This document shows positions 23,291 through 35,530 of a stretch of 64,000 nucleotides of DNA, in pieces; the stretch's first letter is position 1; each line of letters starts with the position of its first letter. The stretch is from Saccharum officinarum (taxonomy: Eukaryota; Streptophyta; Magnoliopsida; Poales; Poaceae), in contig CM036223.1 in the NCBI GenBank assembly GCA_020631735.1, positions 9,710,191 through 9,774,190 of the forward strand. Reading direction: 5' to 3'. Below the pieces are notes generated by a model that saw only the letters and a program-made list of their open reading frames with translations, made no database searches and was not told where the DNA came from. Both the position numbers and the translations under genes were made by a program.

Positions 23291-26200
23291 CACTACTACA
23301 ACAATTTTTTACCAAGGCGGGCAAAAACGATTAACCGAGGTGGGGCATCACAACTGCCTCGGCACAAAGGTCACGGTAAATGCGGTTGGATGCCCACCTC
23401 GGTAAATCAAATAAAAAACCAAAAAAAGAAAAACCCGTGGATAAACCCACCGATCCCATCCACGGGCCTCCACAGCTGCTCGCTGGTGACATCATCCTCG
23501 CTGGACAGCTGGTATCCGGCCGCCCGATGCTGGATTCAGGAGGAGCCGTCGCCGTGGAGCCTGCCGCCACCGCGTTGCTCGCCGTGGAGCCCGCCGTCGG
23601 AGGGCTCCTAACCGCCAGATCCGCGGATCCGCTGCGGGAGGCCACCTCTCCGTCGGATCCGTGCCATGGTGGCTTCATCCCGCCGGATCCGCGACGCTAC
23701 CCGCCGGTGGAGCCGTGGAGGGAAGGGAGGAGGGCGGATCCATGCCGCACCAGCCTAGAGCCGCCCCTGCCCGGAAGGGAAGACGCGTGAGGGAAGGAGA
23801 GGAAGTTGCGCGAGTCAAAGGTACTAAATGGCTAGAAGGGGGTGAATAACCTATAAAAATTTTCTACAAACACACTAGAGCAAGTGGTTAGTACACTAAA
23901 TGGCGTAATGCAATTTTACTCTAGCTCTATGAGGATTGCAAGCCACTTATCTAACAATTCTAGTTGCTATGATCACTAGGCACAAACAATGGCTATGTCA
24001 CTACTCACTAAGAGCTCTCAAACACACTACACTAAAGAGCTCCACTAGGTGATACTAAGCTAGCAAGTAAGACAAGCTCTCAAAACTAATTACGCTAAAG
24101 AGCTTGTTACAACTACTTTGCAAGTAAGTAAAAGAGTGAGTAGAAAATTTATACCGCCGTGTTGAGAGATGAACCAATCACAATAATACCACCAATACAA
24201 TCACCGGGAGAATACCAATGGCAAGAGACAAGTGATTTTTCTCCCGAGGTTCATGTGCTTGTTAGCACGCTAGTCCTCGTTGTGTCGACCAACACTTGGT
24301 GGTTCACGGCTAAGAGGTGTTGCACGAACCTCGTCCACACAATTGGACACCGTAAGAACCTACCCACAAGTGACGTAACTCAATGACACGAGCAATTTAC
24401 TAGAGCTACCTTGTGGCACTTCGCCGGGAAAGGTGCAATACCCTCACAAGATCACCGGAGCCAGCCACAAACAATCACCAACATGTGGCAGACCTCCACC
24501 GCTGCTCCAAGCCATCTAGGTGGCGACAACCACCAAGAGTAATAAGAAATCCGTAGCCACAACGATCCCCAAGTGCCACTAGATGCAATCACTCAAGCAA
24601 ATGCACTTGTGATCACTCAATCTCACTTTGAATCCGCAATCAAGCAAGAGATATGAGTGAGAGGGAGTATGCTCAGCTCACAAGGGTGTCAAGAATGTCA
24701 AAAGTCCAAGAGAGATGCCTTGGAGCCGACCCCCATCTATTTATAGAGCTCTCCCAACGAAATAGAGCCGTTGCTCTGCTCGAGGCCTGACCGGACATAG
24801 TGATCGGACGCACCGTAGCGTCCGGTCACCACGAGTCTGGTCAAACCAATGGCCGCCATGTGTCCCCATTTAAACCTCAGCCATCGGGTGCCAACGGTCA
24901 CTTGACGTTCAACGCATAGTCAATCAATCGACCGGACATGCACTCCAATGCACCTGACGCAGAGCCACGTCGGGTCCATTCGATTCCAGTAAGAGTCCAG
25001 AGATGTTTTTTTGTTGACTGGACGCGTCAGGTCACGAGTGACTGGACACGCCTAGGAGTCCAGTCAACTCCCCACGTCTCTGCCTGTGAAAACCCTGCCA
25101 ACGTCAACATACGTCAGCCGCGACCTGACGCAGCTCCTGTGCGTCCAGTCACTCGTTGACTCCTACGTCCGCTTGCCTGAAGAAGTGACCTGACGCGCCG
25201 ATGGCAGCGTCCGATCGTTCCTCACCCTTCTCGGCAGCAGAGCATCACAACGCCAAAGATGACTGGACGCGCCCGGGGTGAGTCCGATCACCCCGTGGCC
25301 AGCGTTCGGTCGTGGACCTTCTCTGCTTTTTCTTTTTCTAAGTCCATAACCACTACACCCTTGCTTCCAACTTGCTAACCAAAAAGTGTAGAACTTGTGT
25401 GCACATGTGTTAGTATTTTTCAAAGCATTTTTACAAGGGTCGATGTTGGCTCACACTAGGTCCTAATGCATATTCTCATATGAATTCACCTAGTGGCACT
25501 TGATAACCGTTTTAACCGAAGAATTCTCCTCTTTATAGTATGGATATCGATCCTAAGTCACTCACACCCTCTATGGTTTATTGAGTGCAAAACAAAAAAC
25601 CTATCAAATACCTTTGCCTTAATCATCTTGGTTTTTGTTTTTCTCTTTCTTCTTTTCCAAGTTGAGCTTGATCATCATCAACACATGTCCATCTCCATGG
25701 ACCTCATCTTGCTCAATCACTTGGATTGCACCAACCTAGCTCATATCACCACTTATGACAAAGGTTAGTGTTAGGTTTCATGAATTATCCAAAACCAAAC
25801 TAGGGCTTTCAGCGAGGGAGACCGCGCCCGCCATGCCTATGTGAGGTCACACCCACCGCGCCCGCGAGGCCGCGCTCGCCGCGCCCATTGAGGTCGCGTG
25901 CCACCGCGCCCTTCAAGGCCGTGCGCCGCTGCGCCTGCAAGCCACCGCGCCCGCCTTTGATCTACGAGGCCGAATGGGAGAGGGTTGGAGGGAGGGAGAG
26001 AGAGGGTCGAGTGGGAGAGAGAGGGGCCGAGCGGGAGAGGGTCAGAGGGAGGAGCTGAGGATGGGCTAGGGTTTCATCAGTCATATATATACTATGATGT
26101 TCCTATTGGCCCAAGATGAGCTGATATTGGGCCAGTATTTTAGGAGGCGGTCCTTATAGTGTGCTCACCTCTGAAAATAGATTTACCCCTCGGTTAATAT

Positions 26201-26454
26201 TGATTAACCGAGGCGGTTATTTTAAGGCGACCGCCTCAGTAAATATATTAACCGAGGCGGTTGAGTTAGGACAACCGCCTCTGTTAATCGATATTAACTG
26301 AGGCAGTTACGTTACAATGTCCACCTCGGTTAAGCATTAACTGAGGCGGTCACTAGCCTGACTGCCCTGCCTCGAATAACCGAGGTGGGCAACCGGGTCG
26401 CCCGCCTTTGAGGCCATTTTGGAAACGCTGCGCAAAAGATTTTGTGTAGTAGTG
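23291..26454. mobile_element. Non-autonomous CACTA element, 3164 bp, in the NLR intron
   Basis: It starts CACTACTACAACAATTTTTT and ends TTTTGTGTAGTAGTG, with the 3-bp duplication AGT on both sides (23288-23290, 26455-26457). Subterminal arrays of TTAACCGAGGCGGTT-type repeats are clear at 26180-26400. No transposase is visible. A 2-kb solo LTR (23815-25811) is inserted in it. Confidence 0.93.
23815..25811 (-). mobile_element. Solo LTR inside the CACTA element
   Basis: The 1997-bp segment is flanked by GCGAG at 23810-23814 and 25812-25816. Read on the minus strand it starts TGAAAGCCCTAGTTTGG and ends ACCTTTGA, close to the mirror-image TGAAAG...CTTTCA. No internal retrotransposon coding region is present, so it is a solo LTR left by recombination. 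The family is probably Ty1/Copia, but that is a guess. A truncated relative is at 28250-28640. Confidence 0.75.
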
Positions 26455-26549
26455 AGTTTTATAAAACAAAGCTAAGACATATATAACTATGTAAGATAAC
26501 AACTTCAACATGTTGAGTGCTATAGTGTAAGAACCTAGAGGGTAACCTA

Positions 26550-27912
26550 TACTACTATGATAAATTTTACTAAGGTGGGCAAAAAGGGTTTACCGAGGGG
26601 AGTAACCCGTCCGCCTCGATGGAAAGGTCACGGTAAATCATTGACTTATCGAGGCGGACCAGTTGCCTGCCCCGATTAATGAAAATAAAAAAACAATGAG
26701 CCCAAACATGAGCCCATCCAGGGCCCAGCGTTAGGCCCATCCACGCACCGCCGTAGCCCACCGATGCTGCATCCTCGCTGGACCACTAGATCTGCGCCTA
26801 CAGCCGCGAGGGGAGGAGCTCCGGCCATCAGATCTGTGCCTCCAGCCGCCATGCAGCTAGGGGAGGAGCTTCGACCGTCGGATCCAGCCTCCTCGTGCGC
26901 CGGTCGAGCTCGAGGGAGAGGGAGAGGTAGAGGGAGAGGGATGCGCCGCCGCCGCTAGATCCGCCCGCGTTGTGGCCGGATCTGACCTCCCCATGCACTG
27001 GCCAAGATCGAGGGAGAGGGAGAGTGATGCACCACCGCCGCTAGATCCGCCCGCGCCGGGGTCAGATCCGGCCTCCCCGTGCGCCACTGTCGCCGGATCC
27101 ACCGGCGTCGAGGCCGAATCCGGCCTCCCTGTACGCCGGTGGAGCTCGCTGGAGAGGGAGAGGGCTAGAGAGGCATGAGCCACCGTTGCCAGAGATCGAG
27201 AGGAGAGGGAGGTGCCCGCGCCCTGCCTTCGCCGGTGGGGGAGAGAGAGAGGAGAGGGAGGAGCCATCACCGATGGGGGAGAGGGAGAGCGCCGGTGGGA
27301 GAGGTGGGGATCTGGTGGTGGAGTGAGCGAGAGCACCGGTGGGAGAGGGAGAGGAAAGGGCGAGTGAGGGAGAGCGCCGTCGCGCGACTTGCGTCGAAGG
27401 GCGAGTGCAAGCGCGACTCAGAAGAAAGGGAGTGGCTGGGAGAGAGGAGCGGTCGGGAGAATGACTAAAACCCTAACCCCCCCTTTTATATATTGGTGAT
27501 GGTAGTGGGTTAGTGTGGGGCTAGCGGGCTAGGCCTGATTACCGAGGCGGCTGCATTACATTGTCCGCCTCGGTTAATGATTTACCGAGGTGGTTATGTT
27601 ACAATGCCCGCCTCGGTTAATACTTATTAACCAAGGCGGTTATTTTATGATTCCCGTCATAGTTAATCATTTACCGAGGTGGTTATGTTACAATGCCCGC
27701 CTCGGTTAATAAGTATTAACTAAGGCGGTTAATAAGTATTAACCGAGGTGGTTATTTTACAATGCCTGTCTCGGTTAATACCTCGGTTAATGTATTAATC
27801 GAGGCGGTTGCTGGCTCGGCTGCCTTGCCTCGAATAACCGAGGCGGGCAACCGGGCCGCTCGCCTCCGAGGCCATTTTGGAAATGCTGTGCAAAAGATTT
27901 TGTGTAGTAGTG
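26550..27912. mobile_element. Second CACTA element, 1363 bp, with mutated left end
   Basis: The right end TTGTGTAGTAGTG is intact, while the left end reads TACTACTATG instead of CACTACTACA. CTA flanks both sides (26547-26549, 27913-27915). Subterminal TTAACCGAGGCGGTT-type repeats (27535-27810) show it belongs to the same family as the element at 23291. The GC-rich interior gives shadow ORFs only. Confidence 0.88.
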
Positions 27913-28056
27913 CTAGGACCTATGATCTTTTTGAATAAAAAAAAAGAAAATTTTGAATAAAAGATACAATAAACACTAGAGTTTCAACTTAACATATGGA
28001 CAAAAATGCAAGAACAAGATTAGAAGTTCAAAATAAATACAATCATGATGTCATTG

Positions 28057-28227
28057 GTTTTTTACGAAACTAGAGGGGTTTGCACCCCAACAGGAGTCTT
28101 ATTGAAATCATAAAGAGTACAAAAAATAAACAGTTATGGAAAGCTAAAGGCTAAAAGCTAGGAGCTAAGAATTCATGAAACAAAAAAGGAGAAAAAGATA
28201 AAAGCTAACACTGAGAGCAGCCGGGCT
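28057..28227 (-). mobile_element. 5'-truncated LINE insertion with 16-bp target duplication
   Basis: A 171-bp insert lies between two exact copies of AATCATGATGTCATTG (28041-28056, 28228-28243). On the minus strand it ends in a short A run (CGTAAAAAAC). The body is pyrimidine-rich like an L1 3' tail. It has no coding capacity. Confidence 0.8.
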
Positions 28228-28249
28228 AATCATGATGTCATTGTTGGAA

Positions 28250-28640
28250 AGATAGATGGCTAGAGGAAGGGTTAATAGCCTATAAAAAATTTTCTCTACA
28301 AAACACAAGACTAGCTAGTGCAAAGGTTGATTAGTACAATATGATACCGTAATAGCAACTACTTTGCCCTAGCTCTAATTTCACCCAAAGCAAGCCCCTA
28401 CACAATCCTAGTTGCTTGAATTCTAGTCTAGAGCACAACACCACACAAGCTACAACTACCACTAGCTACACTAGAGAGCTCCTAACAAAAGCAACTAACA
28501 ACTAGTTACTAAACTAAGCTACTGTACTCTAGCGAGCTAAACAAGCAACAACTACACAACCAAGCACAAAGATATGTAAGTAAAAAGCAAGGGTGTAGAT
28601 TGCAAACCACCGAGGGCGCAAGTGAACGACACAAGTCCAA
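28250..28640 (-). mobile_element. Truncated LTR fragment
   Basis: GATGGCTAGAGGAAGGGTTAATAGCCTATAAAAAATTTTCT and what follows resemble 23828-24170, the end of the solo LTR, in the same orientation. The ends are not defined. Confidence 0.55.
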
Positions 28641-28879
28641 AGTTCCCCTTTATTTATATTTAGATTACCACCCCTCTACCACTATGCCAATAACGTGAAG
28701 GAACCCCTAAATTTATAACTTGATTGCTTGCATCTACCAATATGAAAGTTAGTCTAAAGTAATCAACAAAAATTTGCATAGAAATTACCTGCTTCCACCA
28801 TTAACTAAGAATAATATGAAGCAATACCAAAATTTGCATCTAATTTATCTACCTCAGGCATATGGGTGGCGATTTAGTC

Positions 28880-29033
28880 TTAGGATTGAATGTCACTAGA
28901 GTATGCTCAGTTTTTTGTCTTTAGTTGTGTGCCTATCTTTAGGCATAGGCTGCGAGTTTTCGTCCTAAAGCCATGTATCAACTCGATGTATTGCTCTTGG
29001 AATGCAATAAAATCTTCCTTTTCCAAAAAAAAC
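28880..29033 (+). mobile_element. LINE 3' tail fragment
   Basis: A short T/G-rich 3' UTR-like segment with AATAAAATC and a terminal A run (29024-29033) resembles L1-type LINE ends of grasses. No target duplication was found. Confidence 0.45.
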
Positions 29034-30048
29034 ATTGACTGAAGGTATACATGAATGACATGTGTATTGTACACATCACGTATACATGCATCCACAAAGC
29101 AGTAAACATACATGTCAAACACATAGCTCAAGCTAGTGTTTCAACTAAACATATATATTGAAGCACCCTTGATTAATAGGAACTCAAATGTCAAATAAAT
29201 AATAGTCTTAAGAGACTAGTACACATATTTATTACATACAGATGGTCTCAAACCATTAATTCCAATGGAAGTGGGTGTTTAAGCCATGGTAGAAATAGGG
29301 CTACCCAAATGAGTAACCACAGCATAAGGATGGAACAAACGATCCACCAAATACACCACATGGTACACATCTGGCAAGACCAGACCATAGACCAAGCTGG
29401 GTGCAGACACAACCTTGATCTACTTGAACGCACCTTCAGGGAAAAAAATCCTAATCCTCATATGTACAACAAGGCAAGAGTGAGTACAAAACACTCAACA
29501 AATCCAACCTTTACTGGGATATGAGTATATACATATGGATAATTCAAGGATATATAACTCTTAGTTTAATTTGCAAAAAGCTACCTCTGTAACATTATTT
29601 GCAAGGTTCGATTTTGCAATCATATTAGAAACAGAACATCTATTCTCCATATACATGAATATTTCTGAAGGGGGTTTGCCACAGTTTTAGTGCTGCTGAG
29701 TACTCCACATCTCGCAACATGTGGCACAGCCATTGTTTCCAAAAACAGCCACACATACAATTTTTTTTGTCAAACCACTAATTCTTGTAATCAACCCACA
29801 TAATCCTACCATCGGTTATGGCACATTGAATCGGCTATGCATGGTGCTGCAGTGCAGTGCACCGCGCTGTGGCTGCGGCTTCCTCAAACCATTAGAAGAG
29901 TAGAGAGTCAGGAATCTTTTGGGTTGGCGGCTCAGCACGATGCTTTATGGAGGGAGCGAGGATGTAAATGTAGGAGCTCAAGCCCCTCCTATAACATCCA
30001 CCCTTGGGCACGGCTATGTCACGGCGTAACTTTTGGGGCAGCTAAGAT
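29034..30048. other. Remaining NLR intron, no element recognised
   Basis: Mostly AT-rich. Short ORFs at 29309-29524 and 29721-30052 have no recognisable content. No splice-consistent exon with NLR similarity is visible here. Confidence 0.45.
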
Positions 30049-30051
30049 TTA

Positions 30052-30233
30052 GGCCTTATTTGGTATGGCTCTAAACGCCTTAGCTCTTTGCTACAGTGTG
30101 AGGAGTCAGAGCTTGTGAATCCAAAAATAACGGTTTCAATAGCTCCTTGATCATTTGGAGAAAAGAGATAAAATGACTAGCTCCTTACTACAGTGCATGG
30201 AAGAGCCCGAGCCCGAGTTATACCAAACAAGGC
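30052..30233. mobile_element. PIF/Harbinger-like MITE, 182 bp, near the end of the NLR intron
   Basis: It starts GGCCTTATTTGGTATGGCTC and ends TACCAAACAAGGC, with TTA on both sides (30049-30051, 30234-30236). It is related to the terpene synthase intron element at 3966-4130. It ends about 190 bp before the exon 2 acceptor. Confidence 0.8.
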
Positions 30234-32499
30234 TTACTTTGTTCTTCAAATATGCTCAACTAAAATTTTGGTTTGGGTTTGCTGCTATCTGTTTCTTGAC
30301 TAGTTATGTGGTCTAACGAAGATTCAGTTTCTCTAACCGGGATCATTGAGCTCTTAAATTGGATATCACAAATTACTATTTTATGACTTAAAAACTTTCT
30401 AAGTATTGCATGTCTGGAAATCCAGGTACCTCATTTTGATCGATGATGTCTGGAGCATACCAGCTTGGGATATGATCCGGTCCAAGTTACCAAGCAGCAA
30501 TTGCGGTAGCAGAATCATTGTGACCACTCGGGTAGATAATGTGGCCAAAGCATGCAGTAATGGTAATAGTAATTACATCCATCATATGAATACGTTAAAT
30601 GAGAAAGACTCAAAGAAGTTGTTCAGAAGAAAAGCCTTTGGTTCTGCTGGAAACCCTTGCCCCCATGATGAAGGTTTGAAAGATAAAATGAGAAGTATCT
30701 TGAAAAAATGTGGTGGGATACCATTGGCCATTGTTAGCATTGGCAGCCTTTTGGCAAGGTATAAACCTCCGGAAGGCAAAGAAATGTGGAGTATAGTTCA
30801 GAGATCAATTGGTTCACAGATGGAGATGAACCCTACACTTGAAGGGATGAGGCAAATACTCACAATTAGCTATAACCACCTACCTCATCACCTCAAGGAA
30901 TGCATGATGTATCTTAGCATTTTTCCAGAGGATTATATGATTTCCAAGGATAGGCTATTGAAGAGATGGATTGCTGAAGGATTGGTTGCTGAGAAGCGGG
31001 GGTTGACCCAGATGGAGCTTGCGGAAGGCTACTTCGATGAGCTAATAAGTAGAAGCATGATTGATCGGGCCACCGATTTTGTAGGATCCATCTGGACAAG
31101 CCGGAGGAGGGAAGAGAGGTGCAAAGTGCATGACCTGATGCTTGAGATCATGGTGTCGACATCCCTAGAGGCTAACTCTGTTAGCCTAATAGGTGGACAG
31201 TATGAAGGGATGTCTTATACTAACACGGTTCGTCGTCTCTCTATACATGGCAGAGTAGAGGCAGCACTAAAAGACTCTTCATCATCCAATAAGAATGTGG
31301 CAGCGCACTATGGTACAGGGAATGGCGTCGATGGAATGATGGTGGAGCATGTCCGATCACTTAGCATATTTGATCCTGAAGTGAATAATATGCTGCTTGC
31401 ACGGCTAGTAGGAGAGTTCACCCTACTTAGGGTACTTGACCTGGAAGGCTGCAAGGGCCTAGTTAAAAAGGCTATGAGCTATATCTGCCAGATGTACCTT
31501 TTAAGGTTCTTGGGCTTGAGAGGTACAGATGTCAAGGTAATGCCTCAAAGAGTCGGTGATCTTGAGCATCTGCAGACACTTGATGTACGTGAAACTGACC
31601 TCAAGGATCTGCCAGATACAATTACCAAGCTAGAGAAGCTGGAGCACCTGCTGTTCTCGAACAAGGGTGCTTCATGGTATGACTTGGAGTATTGCTCTGG
31701 TTGGATGATGCCCCATGGGATAAACAAAATGAAGCGACTACGCCAGGTCAATAGAGCAGAGATAGACGACCCGAAGGCCGCTGAGGAGATAGGTGAACTG
31801 GATCAGCTGCAAGAGCTCGCTATCTATGTTGACACAAGAAAGGAAATGAATCCAGAGGTTCTCAAAGAGCTTGCCTGCTCCCTAAGCAAGATGTACTCCC
31901 TACGATGGCTTGACATTGGCAATTTTGGTTGTGGTAAATGGCCTTTTAAGCAGATAATGAACTTCCTACATGAAGTGAAGTCACCACCATGGCTGCTCCA
32001 GTATCTTAAGATCCGTGGCTGCATTAACAGATTACCTGACTGGGTGGGGTCCCTCACTAATCTTGCTGAGTTTGACATAGCGTGGACATACATTGATAGT
32101 GTTGGTCTATTCAGTGTCCTCTATAAGTTGCCCAATCTAAAGAGGTTATTCCTGGGGGCATACTTTATTCGGAAAGGACAAAATATGGTTGCACGCAGTA
32201 TCCAGCCCTTTCCAAAGCTCAAGGAACTGATTATAGGCTATTCTCCTGATGTTCCTAAAGTTTACAGATTTGAGGAAGGATCCATGCCAGAGCTCAAGAC
32301 GCTAGTGGCGAATTTCGGTGACCAGCCCAAGAAAATTGTTGGGATTGAGCACTTGACAAACCTTAAAGAGGTGCAGTACAGTGGTAGCGAAGGTAATGGT
32401 GAAATGAAAGATGCAGTGGAGCAGCTGGAAGAGCTGAATAAGAAGCGAGGCCTGTTCAAAAAAATAACTGTTAGAGCAAGGTATGAGGACGGCTGGTAA

Positions 32500-33485
32500 C
32501 CATATGCATGCAGCATGCGTGTGTACAACTGAAGCGTCTGCACTAGAAGAGGTAAATAAAAGCTGCAGCCAATCAAACTCCTATCTCAACTCATGGTGTT
32601 CTCTTCAGTCAAAAATGTTGATGTAGTTGGTTCTTGTCATGTGTAATAAATCTGGAATCCATGAAGTTCAATTATGGTTTGTGTTGTATTAAACCATTCA
32701 GTTCCAATATATATAGTTAAGCTGGACCAGCAGTTTGACTGTGATTACATTTCTTTCTCTATTATTATCAGTTCTCATTTTGAGACTTCAAGTGTTTTCG
32801 ACCTCTCCTTGGATTAGTAACTGGGGCCATGCATGGGCCTTACATACCAAGCAGCATGAAGGTCATATACTACATTGATGCGCGCTAATCTATAGCATAG
32901 TAGTCCCCGCTCCCCAGGGCATGCCCAGGCATGGCGCCATGGCCGTAAGCTGTGGAGACCCTTTTGGAAATCCCTGTGCTTAGTATATGTCAAACTCTTG
33001 ATCAATAGCTTGATACAAGCACGTACAATTACACTTTCATCGAAACCATGCACCACTAATATTCTCAGCAGGAGAATTTAGCGGTGTTGCACACATGTAC
33101 TTACTTGGATTTGGCTAACGCCCATTAATTCCTGGGGTATACTTTAATACAACTCTAAAAATTGATCGATTCGATGAAGGGATTATTGTTTTGTGCCGCA
33201 TTGGCTATTAGTAATATCTCGTGGCAAGACTGATGATGGGTCTTCTTCCTCCTGCGCACAATACAGCTGCTATGAGTACACTAGGACAGTTCGGCCTTAT
33301 GCTGCTCCTTCTAGACCTCTCCTAGGGTGCTTGCTTGAAGTGCGAAGTTTATATGTTCAAATTCTTCTATCTTAATTTAAAAAATATGTAAATCTTTTGC
33401 ATATTCGATAAAACATTAATTTTGTATCTCTGTGAAGTGCTTCTCGTCTAAGTTACTATTTTGTTGGTTCGCACCATCACCATGA
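32500..33485. other. 3' flank of the NLR gene
   Basis: An AATAAA at about 32645 is a plausible polyadenylation signal. Otherwise no gene is visible. 33000-33120 is a diverged duplicate of 35316-35440. Confidence 0.5.
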
Positions 33486-35530
33486 TGACCGGGGTCATGC
33501 TCGCGCCCGGACGTCCGATGGGATTAAATCCCATCGGATGCCCTCCGCCCGCGGCCCTGCCCAGGAAAACCGCACGGGGAACGGTCGTACTGGCGCCTTC
33601 AGCCTCCGCCTGACACGCCCGCCCCACAACACGTACGGACGCCCGCCTGCCCTACCCTGCGTCTCGCCCCAGCACGCGCGGACGCGTCTACGTCCGGCAC
33701 CGGGAAGGGAAAAAAGGGCGCCGCGCCTAGTTGGGGTCTCCTGGTTGGGGAAGCAGGGGCGTGGGGGCGGGGCGGGGTGGGACGCCGCGACGGAGGTGGG
33801 CAGGGCGTCTCTAATTGCAACATCGAAAGAAACATGTTGCAACATTGGGAAAAACATATTGCAACATGGAAAAAGACATATTCCAACATCTTAAAAAATC
33901 GACTGTTGCAACAACATAAATCGACTATTGCAACATCTTAAATCAACTATTGCAACATCCAGAAAAAACATGTTGCAACATCGGAAAAAACATATTGCAA
34001 CATAAAGAAAAACATATTGCAACATCTTAAAAACCACAGTTGCAACATCCTAAAATAACTATTGCAACAACCAGAAAACACATGTTGCAACATCCGAAAA
34101 AACATGTTGCAACATAAAGAAACACATATTGAAACATCTTAAATCGACTGTTGCAACACCTTAAAACAACTATTGCAACATACAGAAAAACATTGTTGCA
34201 AACATCTCAAAAACATAGTTGCAACATTCAGAAACACATGTTGCAACATTCAGAATAGGCTATTGCAACACCGCAAAAACACATGGGGTTGGGGGCGCCG
34301 TTGGGGATGTAGAGTGAGCCGCCTCCATGAATGGGATGGGGGATGGGCCGTCGTCGCCTGCTGGGTGGAGGAGACCACCACGCGCGCTGGATCCACATCG
34401 TGCTCCATGTATCCACCACGGGGAGGCCAGTGCTCCATGGATCCACCACAGGGAAGGCCACCATGGCTGCCATCGAGGTTGGGGAGGGCGCGCCTGGGTG
34501 GAGGAGGCACGTCGAGCTCGAGCTCCCCCCGGGTGGATGGGCGGCGCCGCCGTGGTGAGGGAAGGAGATGCCTAGGTGGGGGAGGAGGAAGGTGCTAGGG
34601 TGCATGAGGCCACCGGCGACGGTGGGGGAGGCAGCCATGGCCGTGCTCAGTTGTGGGGAGGAGCAGCCGGAGTGAGAGAGGATGGGGGAGGAGGGTGCGC
34701 GTCGGCGAGCGGCCTAGGCAGGGGCGTGCGGCTCGGGCAGGGAGTGCACGGCTCGAGCAGGGTGGCGCCGCGAGCAGCAAGGTATGGAGCGGCGGTGAGC
34801 GTCTCGGTGACTCCCATGGAGCGCGATGAGAATGGGGAGACGCAGGCCGTGCGGATGAGGATAAAGGCGGAACGAGTGGAGGAGGATAAAGGCAGAGCGG
34901 GTGGAGGAAAGGAAGCCACATCCGTCCGACGCGTCGAATGACCGTAGGTAAGCATTACCGATGATGATCGTCATGCCACCTGCCACTAGTGCGAGAGAAC
35001 CTACAGTCTACCGAGGGCAGGTTGTCGAAGGCAAGGACGGGCCTGAAGGACAGTCCATAAAGACCTAGGACTTCTCTACAATTTAGCCCAAGCTGTTTTT
35101 AGTACAAAGATCTCAAGGGCCCAGTAGCCAACACTAGCATAACACTACTAAGGCCCAGGCAATTCTAAAAAAAACTACTAAGGCCCAGGCCAGATCATGA
35201 CTCGCTGCCTGCAACCTTCGCCGGCTGCTGCTAGCTACTACTCCTAAGTTTCTAACTGCCTGCGTAGGCGCGAAGAATACCAGAGTCTCGAGGCCTCCCT
35301 GTGATTAGTGTATTAGTTTCAATAGTTGATACAAACGCAATTACAGTATACGTCATCAAAACCATGCACGGGTTTTTGTCGTAAAGGAAAATTTAGTGGT
35401 GTTGCACACATGTACGTACTTGGACGATTTGGCTGGTTGGTTGCACGCCTTCGAAAGCAAAGGGTACGTGGGCCTAAATGACAGTCCATAAAGGCCCAGG
35501 ACTGCTCCACGATTTAGCCCAAGATTCCTA
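33000..35530. repeat. Diverged local duplications (33.0/35.3 kb and 35.03/35.47 kb)
   Basis: 33000-33120 and 35316-35440 share GTTGCACACATGTAC(T/G)TACTTGGA and the stretch before it (GATACAA...CATGCAC). Separately, 35040-35140 and 35470-35570 share GACAGTCCATAAAG, ATTTAGCCCAAG and a GG-CCC block. Together they suggest a diverged tandem duplication interrupted by the GTTGCA element. Confidence 0.6.
33486..34960. mobile_element. GTTGCA-rich repeat element, copy 3 (opposite orientation)
   Basis: 33820-34290 is made of TTGCAACAT/ATGTTGCAACAT motifs spaced at roughly 20-30 bp, the reverse of the 14.2 and 16.5 kb cores. The left flank starts GCGCCCGGACGTCCG, similar to the edge of copy 1, and includes a near-perfect 12-bp-arm palindrome (TCCGATGGGATT, centre 33527). 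The right flank (34300-34930) is GC-rich. The overlapping ORFs there have no recognisable domain. Confidence 0.5.

Larger units (their letters stand above)
20500..32499 (+). pseudogene. CC-NBS-LRR (NLR) resistance gene with one premature stop
   Basis: Exon 1 is 20500-21377 and exon 2 is 30426-32499, joined in frame by a 9048-bp GT-AG intron (phase 2), for about 983 residues. The coiled-coil part (1-130) holds DAEDCID. The NB-ARC part holds the P-loop GFGGLGKTT (from about 205), kinase-2 LILIDDVW (295-302, start of exon 2), SRIIVTTR, the GLPL-type CGGIPLA (about 387), the RNBS-D-type YLSIFPEDY and a VHD in place of MHD (about 527). The LRR part follows to the C-terminus. NLRs are intracellular immune receptors that bind ATP/ADP and trigger defence. 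One TGA at 20776-20778 (codon 93) breaks the frame; everything after it is open in the same frame. CGA to TGA by CpG decay is the simplest origin. It could be an assembly error, an allele-specific null or a translated downstream ORF. Confidence 0.9.

Noticed and set aside
26764..27468. GC-rich ORFs inside the second CACTA element
   Set aside because: Low-complexity Arg/Ser/Pro reading of a GC-rich transposon interior, with no domain and all frames equally open.
30406..30425. Start of the 697-codon ORF as an independent NLR gene
   Set aside because: The first codons lie before the TCCAG acceptor. Kinase-2 follows immediately and the missing P-loop is in the exon at 20500-21377 with matching phase, so this is exon 2 and not a gene start.
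33820..34290. Possible CRISPR array from repeated TTGCAACAT words
   Set aside because: Repeats are short, irregular in length and spacing, and in plant nuclear DNA; there are no cas genes.
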